Both the position numbers and the translations under genes were made by a program. Source: Pseudolabrys sp. (GTDB lineage: Bacteria; Pseudomonadota; Alphaproteobacteria; Rhizobiales; Xanthobacteraceae). Taken from it: a stretch of DNA of 64,000 nucleotides. Where the stretch lies: the NCBI GenBank assembly GCA_029980465.1, contig JARYIJ010000001.1, forward strand, positions 2,553,501 to 2,617,500, written 5' to 3'. Every line of letters begins with the position of its first letter. Within the stretch, counting starts at the first letter, position 1. Positions 55,893-64,000 of this stretch are shown here, one piece after another. A model generated the notes under the pieces. It was not told the origin of the DNA and searched no databases. It saw nothing but the letters and a program-made list of their open reading frames with translations.

Positions 55893-57551
55893 GTGAGGCT
55901 CATGCCGGGCAGACGATCCAAGTCTGGTGGTGATGGCGCGTCGGTCACTAAAGCTATTGCCGTTCTGCGGGCATTCGTTGACGGACAGAATGCCTGGGGT
56001 GTGAGAGAGCTTGCCAATGCGCTTGGTCAGCCTGGGAGTTCAATCCACCGCCTTTTGCAGATTCTGCGTAAAGACGGAATCGTAGAATGGGATTCGGAGA
56101 GCCAGAAGTATCGCAGCGGGATGGAGTTATTTCGCTGGGCTGCCACCCTTAGCCGCCGTTTCAAGTTGGCTGAGGTGGCTCAGCCCATCATGACAGAATT
56201 ATCGAGCAATCTCGGCGAGAGTTGTTGGCTTGGTGTCTATGAGCCAAATCGCCAAGCGCATGCCTACGTCTCTGAAGTACTGACCGATCGCCCATTGAAT
56301 TATACGGCCAGAATCGGTTCGTATGAGCCGTTAATTAATACCGCGGCGGGGCGCGCAATTACCGCATATCTCAATGATGAAGAGCGCAATACTGTGCTTG
56401 GCGGAGGCAAAGACGGCCGCCAGGATAAGAACGCCGTTAGCGCAGAGCTGCGCCGCATTCGAATCAACGGTTATGCGGTGCTTCCTAGTCAGAATGAAGA
56501 CGTGCCAGTGACCATTGCCGCGCCCATCCTCGGTGCGGACAATAGGCCGGTTGCTAGTCTTACACTCGTTGTTGCCCCTCATCGCTGCCCGCCCAAACAA
56601 ATCGCTGCGTTTGGTTCGGCCATCACGCGCGCTGCCGGGCGTCTGTCGCGTCTGATTGGATCTCAAGTGCTCGGCGCCGCAGGAACCGGCACGTGGCATC
56701 AGGGAGTCAATGTGATCGCTAATCTCATCCATCGGGAGATGCCCGATGTGGGATCGATTGTTGCAAGCCGCGGCGGCGACGGTGCATTGCGAGATCTTCA
56801 GGCCGGACTTGGCGCTTACTGTTTCGCAGTCGCCGAAAGTCTGACAGCCGCGTATGAAGGTCGGTCGCCCTTTGACAGACCATACAACCGATTACGGGCG
56901 ATGTTCAGCCTGTTTCCTCTCTATTTACATGTCGTCGTCAAGAAGGAATCGGGCATCAGATCATTCGCAGATCTGAGGGGAGCTCGTATATCGGCCGGCG
57001 ATCGCGACTTCACGACTGCCAATGTCATGCTCGAGCTACTTCAATTATCGGGGCTTGCGCGAAGTCGTTCCGTTGCCGAGAAGCGGCTGGTCTATCTCGA
57101 CTACAGTGAAGCCCATCGTGAATTTCTCGAAAACAAGCTCGAAGCTGTTGTCTCGCTGACCGGCTTGGACGATCCATCGTATCGGGAATTAGCGCGGCGT
57201 ACCGATATCCGGGTGCTGTCGGTTGATCGAAAACTGCTGAACGAGTTCGTCACGCGTCACGAAGATTATGAAATTACCAGTATTCCAGCCTCGACATATG
57301 CTGGTTCCGAAGCCGTCGTTGAGACTGTCAAAGTTCCGACCGTGATGGTGACAACGTCAGATCGCGGTAACGACGAAGTACGTGATGCTCTCAAGGCGAT
57401 TTACGAGAACCAAGGCGAGCTCGCTGGCAGTATTCCGGGCTTCGGTGGTTTTAATCCGGAGAGTATATTTCGAGGTGTACGCATCCCACTGCATCCAGGA
57501 GCTGAGCGTTTCTGGATTGAATGCGGCATGATTCCGCAACGGCAGGCCTAA
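55893..57551 (+). CDS. IclR-type regulator fused to a TAXI solute-binding domain
   Basis: 552 residues from GTG 55893 (ATG 55902 is an alternative). Residues about 16-70 are an IclR winged helix (SVTKAIAVLRAFVDG, ELANALGQPGSSIHRLLQIL); 85-255 are the IclR effector domain (VAQPIMTELSSNLGESCWLG, EPLINTAAGRAITAYL, PVTIAAPI). Residues about 266-548 match a TAXI-TRAP receptor: DGALRDLQAGLGAYCFAVAE, PYNRLRAMFSLFPLYLHVVV, SGIRSFADLRGARISAGD, SIPASTYAGSEAV and the terminal IPLHPGAERFWIECGMI. There is no signal peptide, so the binding domain must work in the cytoplasm as a second sensor. The reading frame is continuous with no sign of a joining artefact. It probably regulates the hyuAB-ABC operon it terminates. 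Confidence 0.9.
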   Translation: MRLMPGRRSKSGGDGASVTKAIAVLRAFVDGQNAWGVRELANALGQPGSSIHRLLQILRKDGIVEWDSESQKYRSGMELFRWAATLSRRFKLAEVAQPIMTELSSNLGESCWLGVYEPNRQAHAYVSEVLTDRPLNYTARIGSYEPLINTAAGRAITAYLNDEERNTVLGGGKDGRQDKNAVSAELRRIRINGYAVLPSQNEDVPVTIAAPILGADNRPVASLTLVVAPHRCPPKQIAAFGSAITRAAGRLSRLIGSQVLGAAGTGTWHQGVNVIANLIHREMPDVGSIVASRGGDGALRDLQAGLGAYCFAVAESLTAAYEGRSPFDRPYNRLRAMFSLFPLYLHVVVKKESGIRSFADLRGARISAGDRDFTTANVMLELLQLSGLARSRSVAEKRLVYLDYSEAHREFLENKLEAVVSLTGLDDPSYRELARRTDIRVLSVDRKLLNEFVTRHEDYEITSIPASTYAGSEAVVETVKVPTVMVTTSDRGNDEVRDALKAIYENQGELAGSIPGFGGFNPESIFRGVRIPLHPGAERFWIECGMIPQRQA

Positions 57552-57852
57552 GATGGGTCTTGAATAGACTGCTATCTGGCTTTCCTTATCTTCAAACTTG
57601 AAAGCGAGAACAGGTCGCGTTCGTCGTAATCGCCCGTTCCTCCGACATTAAGCTCCTACTCGACACGCTCAAGGAGATTCAACGCAATCTACATACGACT
57701 CGCTCGCGTCTCGACGGAATTGAGGATCGAATAATTAGAAAATGATTATGTAGGGTAGCAGGGCATTGGGAGGAAGCTAGTTTCTTGACATCAGAATTAT
57801 GTCGTGTCGACCACCATCGTGGTCGTCGCTGCTTATCCACCACCACCCTCGC
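57552..57852. other. Convergent intergenic region with a possible gene remnant
   Basis: Lies between convergent stops at 57551 and 57853. An open stretch 57602-57745 on the plus strand would encode KREQVAFVVIARSSDIKLLL then DTLKEIQRNLHTTRSRLDGI and EDRIIRK, helical and coiled-coil-like, but it is preceded by a stop and has no usual start codon. It may be the tail of a degraded small gene. No clear terminator was seen. Confidence 0.4.
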
Positions 57853-59379
57853 TCAATTCAAGTTGGACTGAACGTATCGGGTGATGTCGTCGAGTTCCTT
57901 CTCGCATCCGAGCACATACTTGTCGGGTCGTATCACTGCAACGTTGCCACGCAGCCGCTGGAGCCAAGCATCAAGCTCGGCAGCCGCCTCGTCCAGCGCA
58001 TCTAGAATCTGGATTTCTGAACCAAGCGCGCGCCACCAGTTTATAGACGCTTTCGAGCTGAGCGCCGTCTCGGATCGCGCCAGGATGACGAACTTTCGAT
58101 CGAGCGAGCTATCTGTCTTTTTCGAGGCTGATACGGGCCTTGCCGCGTACATTCCTCCAGAAGGCATGATTAGCGGACCGGTTCTTAGCTCGCCAAGCTT
58201 GAAGCGAATTCTTTTCTCCTCGGGAAGGCCCGACTGCAGCATCTGCCGATCCCGTTCTTGAGCTGCGGTCTCGTCCAGCATGCAGAGATTCCTCGCGATC
58301 TCGATCGAAGTGGTGATGACGTTGTCAACGTGCGGACCGCGCTCGATCCCGTAAGTGTCGAGTATGCTTTCCGGTAGGCGCCCGGACAGGACGAAAGCGA
58401 TCTTCCAGGCAAGGTTGGCTGCGTCGCGAACGCCGGAGCACAAACCTTGCCCAAGAAAAGGCGGCGTCAGGTGTGCTGCGTCCCCTGCGATGGCGACGCT
58501 CCCCCGTCTCCAATGTTCGGCCTGCGCACCCCGGAACGTATAGACGATAGCTCGCTCGACTTTCTGCACTTGGTGGGGATGCAGCCATTTCGAGATCAGG
58601 CGAAGAACCGTGCTCTCTTTAACGACACTTGCAACGGACTCCCCCGGCAAGACCATAAATTCGAAACGATAGCGCATGCCCGGCATTTCGATCATGGCAT
58701 ACGGGCGCTTGGGATCGGCGACGAACGTTGTGTCACGCCGCAAGCTCTCGGGAATTTCCTTTAATATAAGATCTATGACGACCCAGGACTCGGCGAAGCC
58801 GTAATCGCGAAAGCCCAGGCCGGCCACGTTGCGGGTCACACTCGAGGCGCCGTCGCACCCCACGAGGAACCGCGTGGTCACGGAGAATGTCCGGCCTTCG
58901 TGCTCCAGTGCTACCCGCTGGAGGCCGCCGGTCGGCTCGAACGACACCAGGCGCATCGAGTTGCGCAGGGTGACACCCTCGATTCGCTCCGCGTTCTCGC
59001 GCAGCAGCCGCTCCAGGACCGGCTGGTGGAGGTGCATGCTTGGCGGCAGGTTCGAGGGCGTACGTCGGATGGTCGGGATCCGGGCCAGTACGTCGTGATT
59101 GCCGTTTAGAAGCTCCATGCCCCTGTTGGGAATCATTTCCGCGAGGAGTTCGTCCAGGCAGCCGATTTCCTCGAACGTCCGAAGCACCGTGTGGTCGACA
59201 TGCCCCGCGCGAGGAAGAGTGTAGATGCTCTTCTCGCGGTCCACGCCGAGTATGCGCAAGCCGTATTTTCCCAGCAGCGAACACAGCGTCGTGCCCACCG
59301 GCCCCAGGCCGGTGACGACGACATCCCACTGCGTTTTAGCGAGCTCGTCGTTCACATCCGAGCTACCCGCCACACTCAT
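57853..59379 (-). CDS. FAD-dependent monooxygenase, MhpA-like (3-(3-hydroxyphenyl)propionate hydroxylase type)
   Basis: 508 residues. FAD-binding GLGPVGTTLCSLLGKYGLR near 23 (a GxGxxG variant), DG motif GCDGASSVTRNVAGL near 180 and the GD motif GDAAHLTPPFLGQGLCSGVR near 300, whose HLTPPF..QG form is characteristic of MhpA/PheA-type hydroxylases. It uses NAD(P)H and O2 to hydroxylate an aromatic ring. The ATG at 59379 (MSVAGSSDVNDELAK) is used; the open frame upstream crosses the divergent promoter and the thiolase gene. Substrate unknown. Confidence 0.92.
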   Translation of the reverse strand: MSVAGSSDVNDELAKTQWDVVVTGLGPVGTTLCSLLGKYGLRILGVDREKSIYTLPRAGHVDHTVLRTFEEIGCLDELLAEMIPNRGMELLNGNHDVLARIPTIRRTPSNLPPSMHLHQPVLERLLRENAERIEGVTLRNSMRLVSFEPTGGLQRVALEHEGRTFSVTTRFLVGCDGASSVTRNVAGLGFRDYGFAESWVVIDLILKEIPESLRRDTTFVADPKRPYAMIEMPGMRYRFEFMVLPGESVASVVKESTVLRLISKWLHPHQVQKVERAIVYTFRGAQAEHWRRGSVAIAGDAAHLTPPFLGQGLCSGVRDAANLAWKIAFVLSGRLPESILDTYGIERGPHVDNVITTSIEIARNLCMLDETAAQERDRQMLQSGLPEEKRIRFKLGELRTGPLIMPSGGMYAARPVSASKKTDSSLDRKFVILARSETALSSKASINWWRALGSEIQILDALDEAAAELDAWLQRLRGNVAVIRPDKYVLGCEKELDDITRYVQSNLN

Positions 59380-59461
59380 TTTTTGCTTCCACGCCAAACT
59401 TCGTTTCGAGCGCTCGGCCGCAACTCCTGCCCGATCCGTTGGCGCGCTTATATTATTTCTC

Positions 59462-59500
59462 TCGACCGGTTGGAAGATATTTGTTATGCACGTCGGTCGA
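59462..59500. promoter_or_regulatory. Spaced inverted repeat in the monooxygenase/thiolase divergent promoter
   Basis: TCGACCG (59462-59468) and CGGTCGA (59494-59500) are perfect 7-bp inverted arms separated by 25 bases, so the arm centres are about three helical turns apart. The second arm lies just upstream of the GAGGAG ribosome-binding site of the thiolase gene. Confidence 0.35.
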
Positions 59501-59515
59501 TAGAGGAGAGTTCGG

Positions 59516-60685
59516 ATGCGCGCCCGGAATGATGTTTGCATAGCCGGTGCGGGCATGACGAAATTTGGCAAGCATATGGATCGGACTCTTGCCGGGCTGG
59601 CACGCGAGGCGGTCGACAATGCTCTCGCCTCAGCGGGTATCGAGGACGACGATGTCGATCTCGTCCTTGTCTCCAACTCGATGGCGGGGTTGCTCCAGGG
59701 GCAGGAATCCATCCGAGGACAAGTGATCTTCGCCGACGGTCGGTTTGCTGGCGTGCCGATTGTTAATATCGAAAATGCATGCGCGGGCGGCGCCACGGCG
59801 GTGCAGGTCGCGAACTGGGCTCTGAGTTCGGGCAGCGCGCGCACCGTGATCGCCCTAGGGGCCGAAAAGCTTTTCCATCAGGACAAGGCTGCGACGTTTC
59901 GCGCGCTCGCATCGGCCAGCGACGTGACGGAGCCGTCTCCGCCGGAGCGTTCTATCTTCATGGATTTCTATGCCTCCCGGGCCCGTGACCACATGGCCGC
60001 CTTCGGAACAACCATCGAAATGATCGCCGAGGTGGCTGCCAAGAATCGCAGGCACGGGGCGCTCAACCCTCTTGCCCAGTTCCGCGAGGCCGTGTCGCGC
60101 GACGACGTGCTGGCATCGCGGCCGGTTGCCGCCCCGCTCACTCTTTTGATGTGCTCGCCCATCAGCGACGGTGCAGCAGCGTTAGTCCTGCGCAAGCAGT
60201 CCGACGTGCCGGCCGGCGCTTCGGCAGTCGCCGTGCGTGCGCAAGCTCTCCGGTCCGGCTCGATCACCGGGCCAGAGTTTCTCACTATAGGTGCTGCTGC
60301 GCGCGAAGCCCTGGGCAAGGCAGGAATGACGGTAAAGAATCTCGATGTCGCCGAGGTCCATGACGCGACTGCCATCGCCGAGATCGAGGCGATCGAGGCG
60401 ATCGGCATTGCGGCCCGCGGCGACGGCGGCCCATTCGCGCTCGCCGGTGAAACCGCTCTCGGCGGCGCGATTCCAGTCAATACCTCCGGCGGCCTCTCGA
60501 GCCGCGGGCATCCCGTCGGTGCGACCGGTATCGCCCAGTTGTGCGAATTGACCTGGCAGCTTACCGGCAAGGCGGATGCCCGCCAGGTCGCCGATGCAAC
60601 AGTCGCAATCGCGGAAAATCATGGCGGATTGATCGGCAACGATGTCGCCGTTGCAGCGATCACCATACTCGAGCGCGTATCGTGA
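59516..60685 (+). CDS. Thiolase family protein (SCP-x-like acyl-CoA acetyltransferase)
   Basis: 389 residues. Nucleophile C89 in NIENACAGGATAV; the active-site histidines are in EVHDATAIAEIEA and SSRGHPVGATGIAQ. The 'NENACAGG / EVHD' layout is of the SCP-x thiolase/lipid-transfer type common in steroid and alicyclic side-chain catabolism rather than classic FadA. It probably does the final thiolytic cleavage. Its stop overlaps the SDR start (GTGA). RBS GAGGAG precedes the ATG. Confidence 0.92.
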   Translation: MRARNDVCIAGAGMTKFGKHMDRTLAGLAREAVDNALASAGIEDDDVDLVLVSNSMAGLLQGQESIRGQVIFADGRFAGVPIVNIENACAGGATAVQVANWALSSGSARTVIALGAEKLFHQDKAATFRALASASDVTEPSPPERSIFMDFYASRARDHMAAFGTTIEMIAEVAAKNRRHGALNPLAQFREAVSRDDVLASRPVAAPLTLLMCSPISDGAAALVLRKQSDVPAGASAVAVRAQALRSGSITGPEFLTIGAAAREALGKAGMTVKNLDVAEVHDATAIAEIEAIEAIGIAARGDGGPFALAGETALGGAIPVNTSGGLSSRGHPVGATGIAQLCELTWQLTGKADARQVADATVAIAENHGGLIGNDVAVAAITILERVS

Positions 60686-61455
60686 GCAGCCGGCTTCTTC
60701 CATTCAGTCATGCAGGCAAGGTAGCGTTCATCACGGGCGGCGCGCGCGGTATCGGCTTTGAAATCGCGCGGGTCCTTGCGTTCGACGGAGCCGACGTCGT
60801 CCTCTTCGATCTTCTGGACACCGTTGGCGACTCGGCTGCGGCAATCGCTCGTGAGCATGGCGCAAAGACGCTGGGAATTCAGGGGTCCGTGACTGATGAA
60901 GCGGCTGTTGTGCGTGCCATGGCCGAAGCGGCTGAGAAGCTCGGCTACGTCAGCATCTTGGTGAACAACGCAGCCATAACCACCAACGTGGACCGCGTTG
61001 TTAACATGTCCGTCGACCGCTTCCGCCGCGATGTCGAGATCAACCTTATCGGTGCCTTCACCTGTGCGAAACACGTCCTGCCCGGAATGCTCGCCGCTGA
61101 ATGGGGGCGTATCATCAACATCTCATCAGGTGCCGCGGAGCTCGGCAGTTTTGGTCAATCAGGGTACTCCGCTTCGAAGTCCGGCATGCTGGGCCTGACG
61201 CGCAGTTTGGCGCTCGAATACGCCCGCAAGCAGATCACCTGCAACGCCGTCATGCCCGGCCTAATCGATGCGCCCGCCGCCGACGCCATAAGAGGCGACA
61301 TGCGCGAACGCATCGCGGCTCTCATACCATCCCGCCGTCTCGGCACTCCACAGGAGGTCGCCTACACGGTGTCCTTCCTCGCCTCCGAGCGAGCGTCTTA
61401 TGTCAACGGGGAGAGCATATTTGTCTCTTCCGGCCAGGAGCTCTTCGTTTTCTGA
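60682..61455 (+). CDS. Short-chain dehydrogenase/reductase
   Basis: 257 residues from GTG. Cofactor motif TGGARGIGFEIAR near 18, NNAAI near 95, catalytic Ser/Tyr/Lys in ISSGAAE and YSASKSG. The start overlaps the thiolase stop. Expected to oxidise a 3-hydroxyacyl-CoA to the 3-oxoacyl-CoA used by the thiolase; NAD+ preference is suggested by an acidic residue after strand 2 (LFDLLD). Confidence 0.92.
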   Translation: MSSRLLPFSHAGKVAFITGGARGIGFEIARVLAFDGADVVLFDLLDTVGDSAAAIAREHGAKTLGIQGSVTDEAAVVRAMAEAAEKLGYVSILVNNAAITTNVDRVVNMSVDRFRRDVEINLIGAFTCAKHVLPGMLAAEWGRIINISSGAAELGSFGQSGYSASKSGMLGLTRSLALEYARKQITCNAVMPGLIDAPAADAIRGDMRERIAALIPSRRLGTPQEVAYTVSFLASERASYVNGESIFVSSGQELFVF

Positions 61456-62270
61456 TGGCAAGCGAGGCGACGATCCGGATTTCCGATCATGCGATGGGCG
61501 GCGCGGTGGTCCGCGAGCTCTGTCTGGCGGCCGAGCGCGGCCCCAATGTCTTCTCGGGGCAGATGATTGCCTCTTTGGCGCGGGCGCTGGACGAAGCCGA
61601 ACGCCAGGAGACTGTCGCCGCGCTGATATTCAGCCATACCGGCAAGGCTTTCTGCGCCGGCACCGATCTCTCCGAACTTGTCGCCCTCCAGGACGATCAA
61701 TCCGCGCTGCGCGCCTTCCTGGCGTCCCTCATACAATTGCTCCGCTCTATAGAACGCTGCCGCATCCCGACGATCGCCGCAATCGAGGGCGCAGCCGTCG
61801 GCGGAGGACTCGAGCTGGCACTAGCCTGCGACCTGCGGATCATGTCCGCATCCGCATGGGCAGCCCTGCCGGAAACCGGCCTGGGCACCATTCCCGGTGG
61901 TGGCGGCGTGCAGTCGCTTAGTCGCTTCATCGGCCGCGCCCGCACACTCAGTATCGTGCTCACGGGCATGCGTTTATCCGCGCAGGAATGCGCAGACCTC
62001 GGGTTGGCGCAGCTAGCCGCGCAGGGTGCGGCACGGGAGCAGGCGATTGAGCTCGGTTACAAGCTGGCGAAGGGAGCCAGTCGTGCCCTGTCTGCCGCCA
62101 AGGCCATCATCCTGGCATCCGAAACCGCGACGACAGCCGAGCTGGATCGCATGGCCCTGGACGCCATGATCGCAACTCTTACCAGCCCGGAAGGAAGCGA
62201 AGGGCTGCAGTCCGTCGCCCAGCGGCGTAAGCCCGACTTCTTGACAGCAAGGGGACAGCGCGGATGCTGA
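61455..62270 (+). CDS. Enoyl-CoA hydratase/isomerase family protein
   Basis: 271 residues. Crotonase oxyanion-hole blocks HTGKAFCAGTDLSEL and IEGAAVGGGLELALACDLRI, with the catalytic-Glu region LPETGLGTIPGGGGVQSL. Overlaps the SDR stop (TGATG) and the ligase start, so the four genes are tightly coupled. It would hydrate an enoyl-CoA or open a ring as the step before the SDR. Confidence 0.93.
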   Translation: MASEATIRISDHAMGGAVVRELCLAAERGPNVFSGQMIASLARALDEAERQETVAALIFSHTGKAFCAGTDLSELVALQDDQSALRAFLASLIQLLRSIERCRIPTIAAIEGAAVGGGLELALACDLRIMSASAWAALPETGLGTIPGGGGVQSLSRFIGRARTLSIVLTGMRLSAQECADLGLAQLAAQGAAREQAIELGYKLAKGASRALSAAKAIILASETATTAELDRMALDAMIATLTSPEGSEGLQSVAQRRKPDFLTARGQRGC

Positions 62271-63613
62271 CCGACACCTACGGTAAGGCCGCCCACGCCA
62301 GCAAGCTCTTCAGCCCCTCCACAATGACCATGTCGCGCGAGGCGCTGGACGCCCGCCACCTGTCGCGCATCAGGAAGCTGATCCAGTTTGCCTACGAGCA
62401 CAGTCCGCTCCATCGCCGGATCTACGACGCGGCCGGCCTGAAGCCGCGCGACGTAAAGACCTGGGACGATTTCCACCGCAAAGTCCCGTTCACCGACAAG
62501 TCCGACTACGTCCAGGACCAGGACAAGTATGGCATTGCCGCGATGGCACAGGACGATAGTCTCGTCTCCAGTTACTTTCATACGACTGGCACGACCGGCC
62601 GCTTCCTTCACGAGAACTACGGGGAGTACGACATCGTACGGATGTCGAGCATCTACGCCTATGCTTGGTGGGACTGCGGATTGCGGCCGGGCAACTCGAT
62701 CTTCATCAACCACAATTTCGGCTTCTGGCTGGGCCTCTGGCATATGTATTGGGGTGCCCGCTATTTCGGACTGAAGATCTTCAGTGCCGGCGGCATGACG
62801 ACCGACGAGCGCATCGATGCGATCCATGAACATCGCCCGGATATGGTCGTCGGCACGCCGACCTATCTGCTGCGTCTCGCACAACGCGCCAGGGAGCGCG
62901 GCATCGACTTCGCAAAAGGCTCTGTGCGTTTCATCACGGCCGGCGGTGAGCCGGGCCTCAATATTCCTGTCACGCGCAGGGCGTTGGAAGAGGCCTGGGG
63001 CGCGGTCGGCATCGACGCCTACGGGCTGAGCGAGGTTGGCATCGCGCACATGGAATGCTCAGGCCACGCCGGTGGCGTCCATGTGATGGAGGATTCCTTC
63101 CACTCCTTCTCCGCAGATCCAGAAACGGGCATGCCGGTCGCAGACGGTGAGGTGGGCGAGAACATCGTCACGGCTTTCACGCATATGGCGCAACCCTTCA
63201 TCAAGTATCGAACGCACGACCTGGTGCGGCGCTATTCTAGCCACAATCACGGCTGCGGCTGGAACTGGGCCTTCCTCGAAGGTGGCGTATTGGGACGCAC
63301 CGACTTCATGGTCGTGATCAAAGGCGTCAACGTCTATCCGACTGCCGTCGAGAACCTCATTGGAACTGTACCAGAACTCAGCAACTACTACGAGATTCAC
63401 ATCTCCAGGCCCAATGGCGTCGACGCTATGCTCGTCAAGGTGGAGGCCCGCCCGCACGTACCACAGGAGCGGTTCGCCGGGCTGAGCGAGGTGTTGTCCA
63501 AAACCTATCGCGAGAATCTTGGCGTCACCCTCGATATCGAGATCGTGCCCAGCGAGACGATGACGCGCTATCAGCTCAAGACCAAACGCATTTTCGACAA
63601 TCGTCCGCGATGA
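62264..63613 (+). CDS. Phenylacetate-CoA ligase-like AMP-forming acyl-CoA ligase
   Basis: 449 residues, the length of the PaaK group. ATP-binding HTTGTTGRFL (about 105-114), AYGLSEVGIAHMEC (about 249-262), and the hinge/C-terminal region GRTDFMVVIKGVNVYPTAVE (about 345-364). It should activate the pathway's carboxylic acid to its CoA thioester. Its ATG overlaps the enoyl-CoA hydratase stop. Confidence 0.9.
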   Translation: MLTDTYGKAAHASKLFSPSTMTMSREALDARHLSRIRKLIQFAYEHSPLHRRIYDAAGLKPRDVKTWDDFHRKVPFTDKSDYVQDQDKYGIAAMAQDDSLVSSYFHTTGTTGRFLHENYGEYDIVRMSSIYAYAWWDCGLRPGNSIFINHNFGFWLGLWHMYWGARYFGLKIFSAGGMTTDERIDAIHEHRPDMVVGTPTYLLRLAQRARERGIDFAKGSVRFITAGGEPGLNIPVTRRALEEAWGAVGIDAYGLSEVGIAHMECSGHAGGVHVMEDSFHSFSADPETGMPVADGEVGENIVTAFTHMAQPFIKYRTHDLVRRYSSHNHGCGWNWAFLEGGVLGRTDFMVVIKGVNVYPTAVENLIGTVPELSNYYEIHISRPNGVDAMLVKVEARPHVPQERFAGLSEVLSKTYRENLGVTLDIEIVPSETMTRYQLKTKRIFDNRPR

Positions 63614-63638
63614 CGAGACGACCGGAAGGAAAACGCAT

Positions 63639-64000
63639 ATGAGAGCCTTAATCACTGGCAGCGGATCGAAGATCGTGCTGGTGCACGGCTGGGCCGCCAG
63701 CGCGCACCTCATGTGCACGCTCGCTGCAGAATTCGATCGCTCGTTCGAATGTCACTGCATCGATCTGCCCGGCCACGGAGCCTCCGTGGAAGGTCGCGTG
63801 GATGTCGACCTCGATGAGATGGTGGCGGGCACCGCGGCTTATGTGCGCGGCCTGAACGAACCGGTGGTGCTGCTCGGCTGGGCAATGGGCGCGCTGATCT
63901 CGCTCGCCGTTGCGGCGCAGGTACAGGTCCGCGGCTTAGTCTGCATCGGTACGCCTTCTGGCGGCGCGGAGTTTGGTCCAGCCTTCGAAAAGATGGCCGG
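63639..64000 (+). CDS. Alpha/beta hydrolase, BioH-like, 3' end outside the window; nucleophile Ser replaced by Ala
   Basis: Partial, 120 codons visible. VLVHGWAASAHL near residue 13 is the oxyanion-hole HGW motif of BioH-type hydrolases; DLPGHGAS near 48. The nucleophile elbow, G-W-S-M-G in the family, reads GWAMGA, with Ala at residue 82 (GCA at 63882-63884, one base from a Ser codon). It follows the ligase by 25 bases with an RBS (GGAAGGAAA). Either it is inactive or non-hydrolytic, or the base is a sequence error. Confidence 0.8.
   Translation, partial: MRALITGSGSKIVLVHGWAASAHLMCTLAAEFDRSFECHCIDLPGHGASVEGRVDVDLDEMVAGTAAYVRGLNEPVVLLGWAMGALISLAVAAQVQVRGLVCIGTPSGGAEFGPAFEKMA

Noticed and set aside
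59380-59844. N-terminal extension of the MhpA-like monooxygenase
   Set aside because: Crosses the divergent promoter and the start of the thiolase gene; the FAD motif sits properly after 59379.

Overview
The window looks like chromosomal DNA of a high-GC alphaproteobacterium of the order Hyphomicrobiales, probably near Bradyrhizobium, Rhodoplanes or Pseudolabrys. The main clues are a ROSE-type RNA thermometer ahead of hsp20, a suhB/MmgR-like small RNA beside an inositol-monophosphatase-family gene, a CpdR-type response regulator, and many TRAP, TAXI and HyuAB-type catabolic systems. Species cannot be set from the sequence alone. No insertion sequence, phage gene, CRISPR array or complete integrase was seen.

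Positions 1-15.6 kb look like core genome: a MltB-type lytic transglycosylase, an SGNH/DUF459 protein, gltD and gltB, a small exported protein, hsp20, an alpha/beta hydrolase, an amidohydrolase, a histidinol-phosphatase-like enzyme, an N-formylglutamate amidohydrolase, a CpdR-like regulator whose 3' end seems frameshifted, and tRNA-Val(GAC). Right after the tRNA the content turns into accessory catabolism, which continues to the end of the window.

15.8-32.5 kb is the most coherent unit. On the minus strand lie a GntR regulator and a complete coenzyme F420 pathway: fbiC (CofG-CofH fusion), an F420:NADP oxidoreductase, an FbiB-type CofE-nitroreductase fusion, cofD and cofC. Divergently transcribed are two creatinase-like M24 proteins, an octopine-dehydrogenase-family protein, an enolase-superfamily enzyme, an LLM-class (F420-type) oxidoreductase, an NMT1/SsuABC-type importer and a second octopine-dehydrogenase-family gene. 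A tandem TGTGATCACA palindrome sits between the two arms. I infer one regulon that makes F420 and uses it to break down an imported, unidentified nitrogen-containing compound.

32.6-41.3 kb holds a decayed solute-binding-protein fragment, two ring-opening amidohydrolases (cyanuric acid hydrolase/barbiturase family) with an ornithine-cyclodeaminase-like enzyme and an XRE regulator, and, convergently, an amidase with a TAXI-type TRAP transporter. 41.5-47.6 kb is an IclR-controlled operon of an RraA/HMG aldolase-like protein, an aconitase/LeuCD-like hydratase pair and a DctPQM TRAP importer. 47.8-57.6 kb has hyuA-hyuB, a polyamine/spermidine-type ABC importer, and an unusual regulator in which an IclR protein is fused to a complete TAXI solute-binding domain. 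57.8-64 kb has a divergent MhpA-like FAD monooxygenase and an operon of thiolase, SDR, enoyl-CoA hydratase, PaaK-like CoA ligase and a truncated alpha/beta hydrolase whose nucleophile position is alanine, which suggests CoA-dependent degradation of an aromatic or alicyclic acid.
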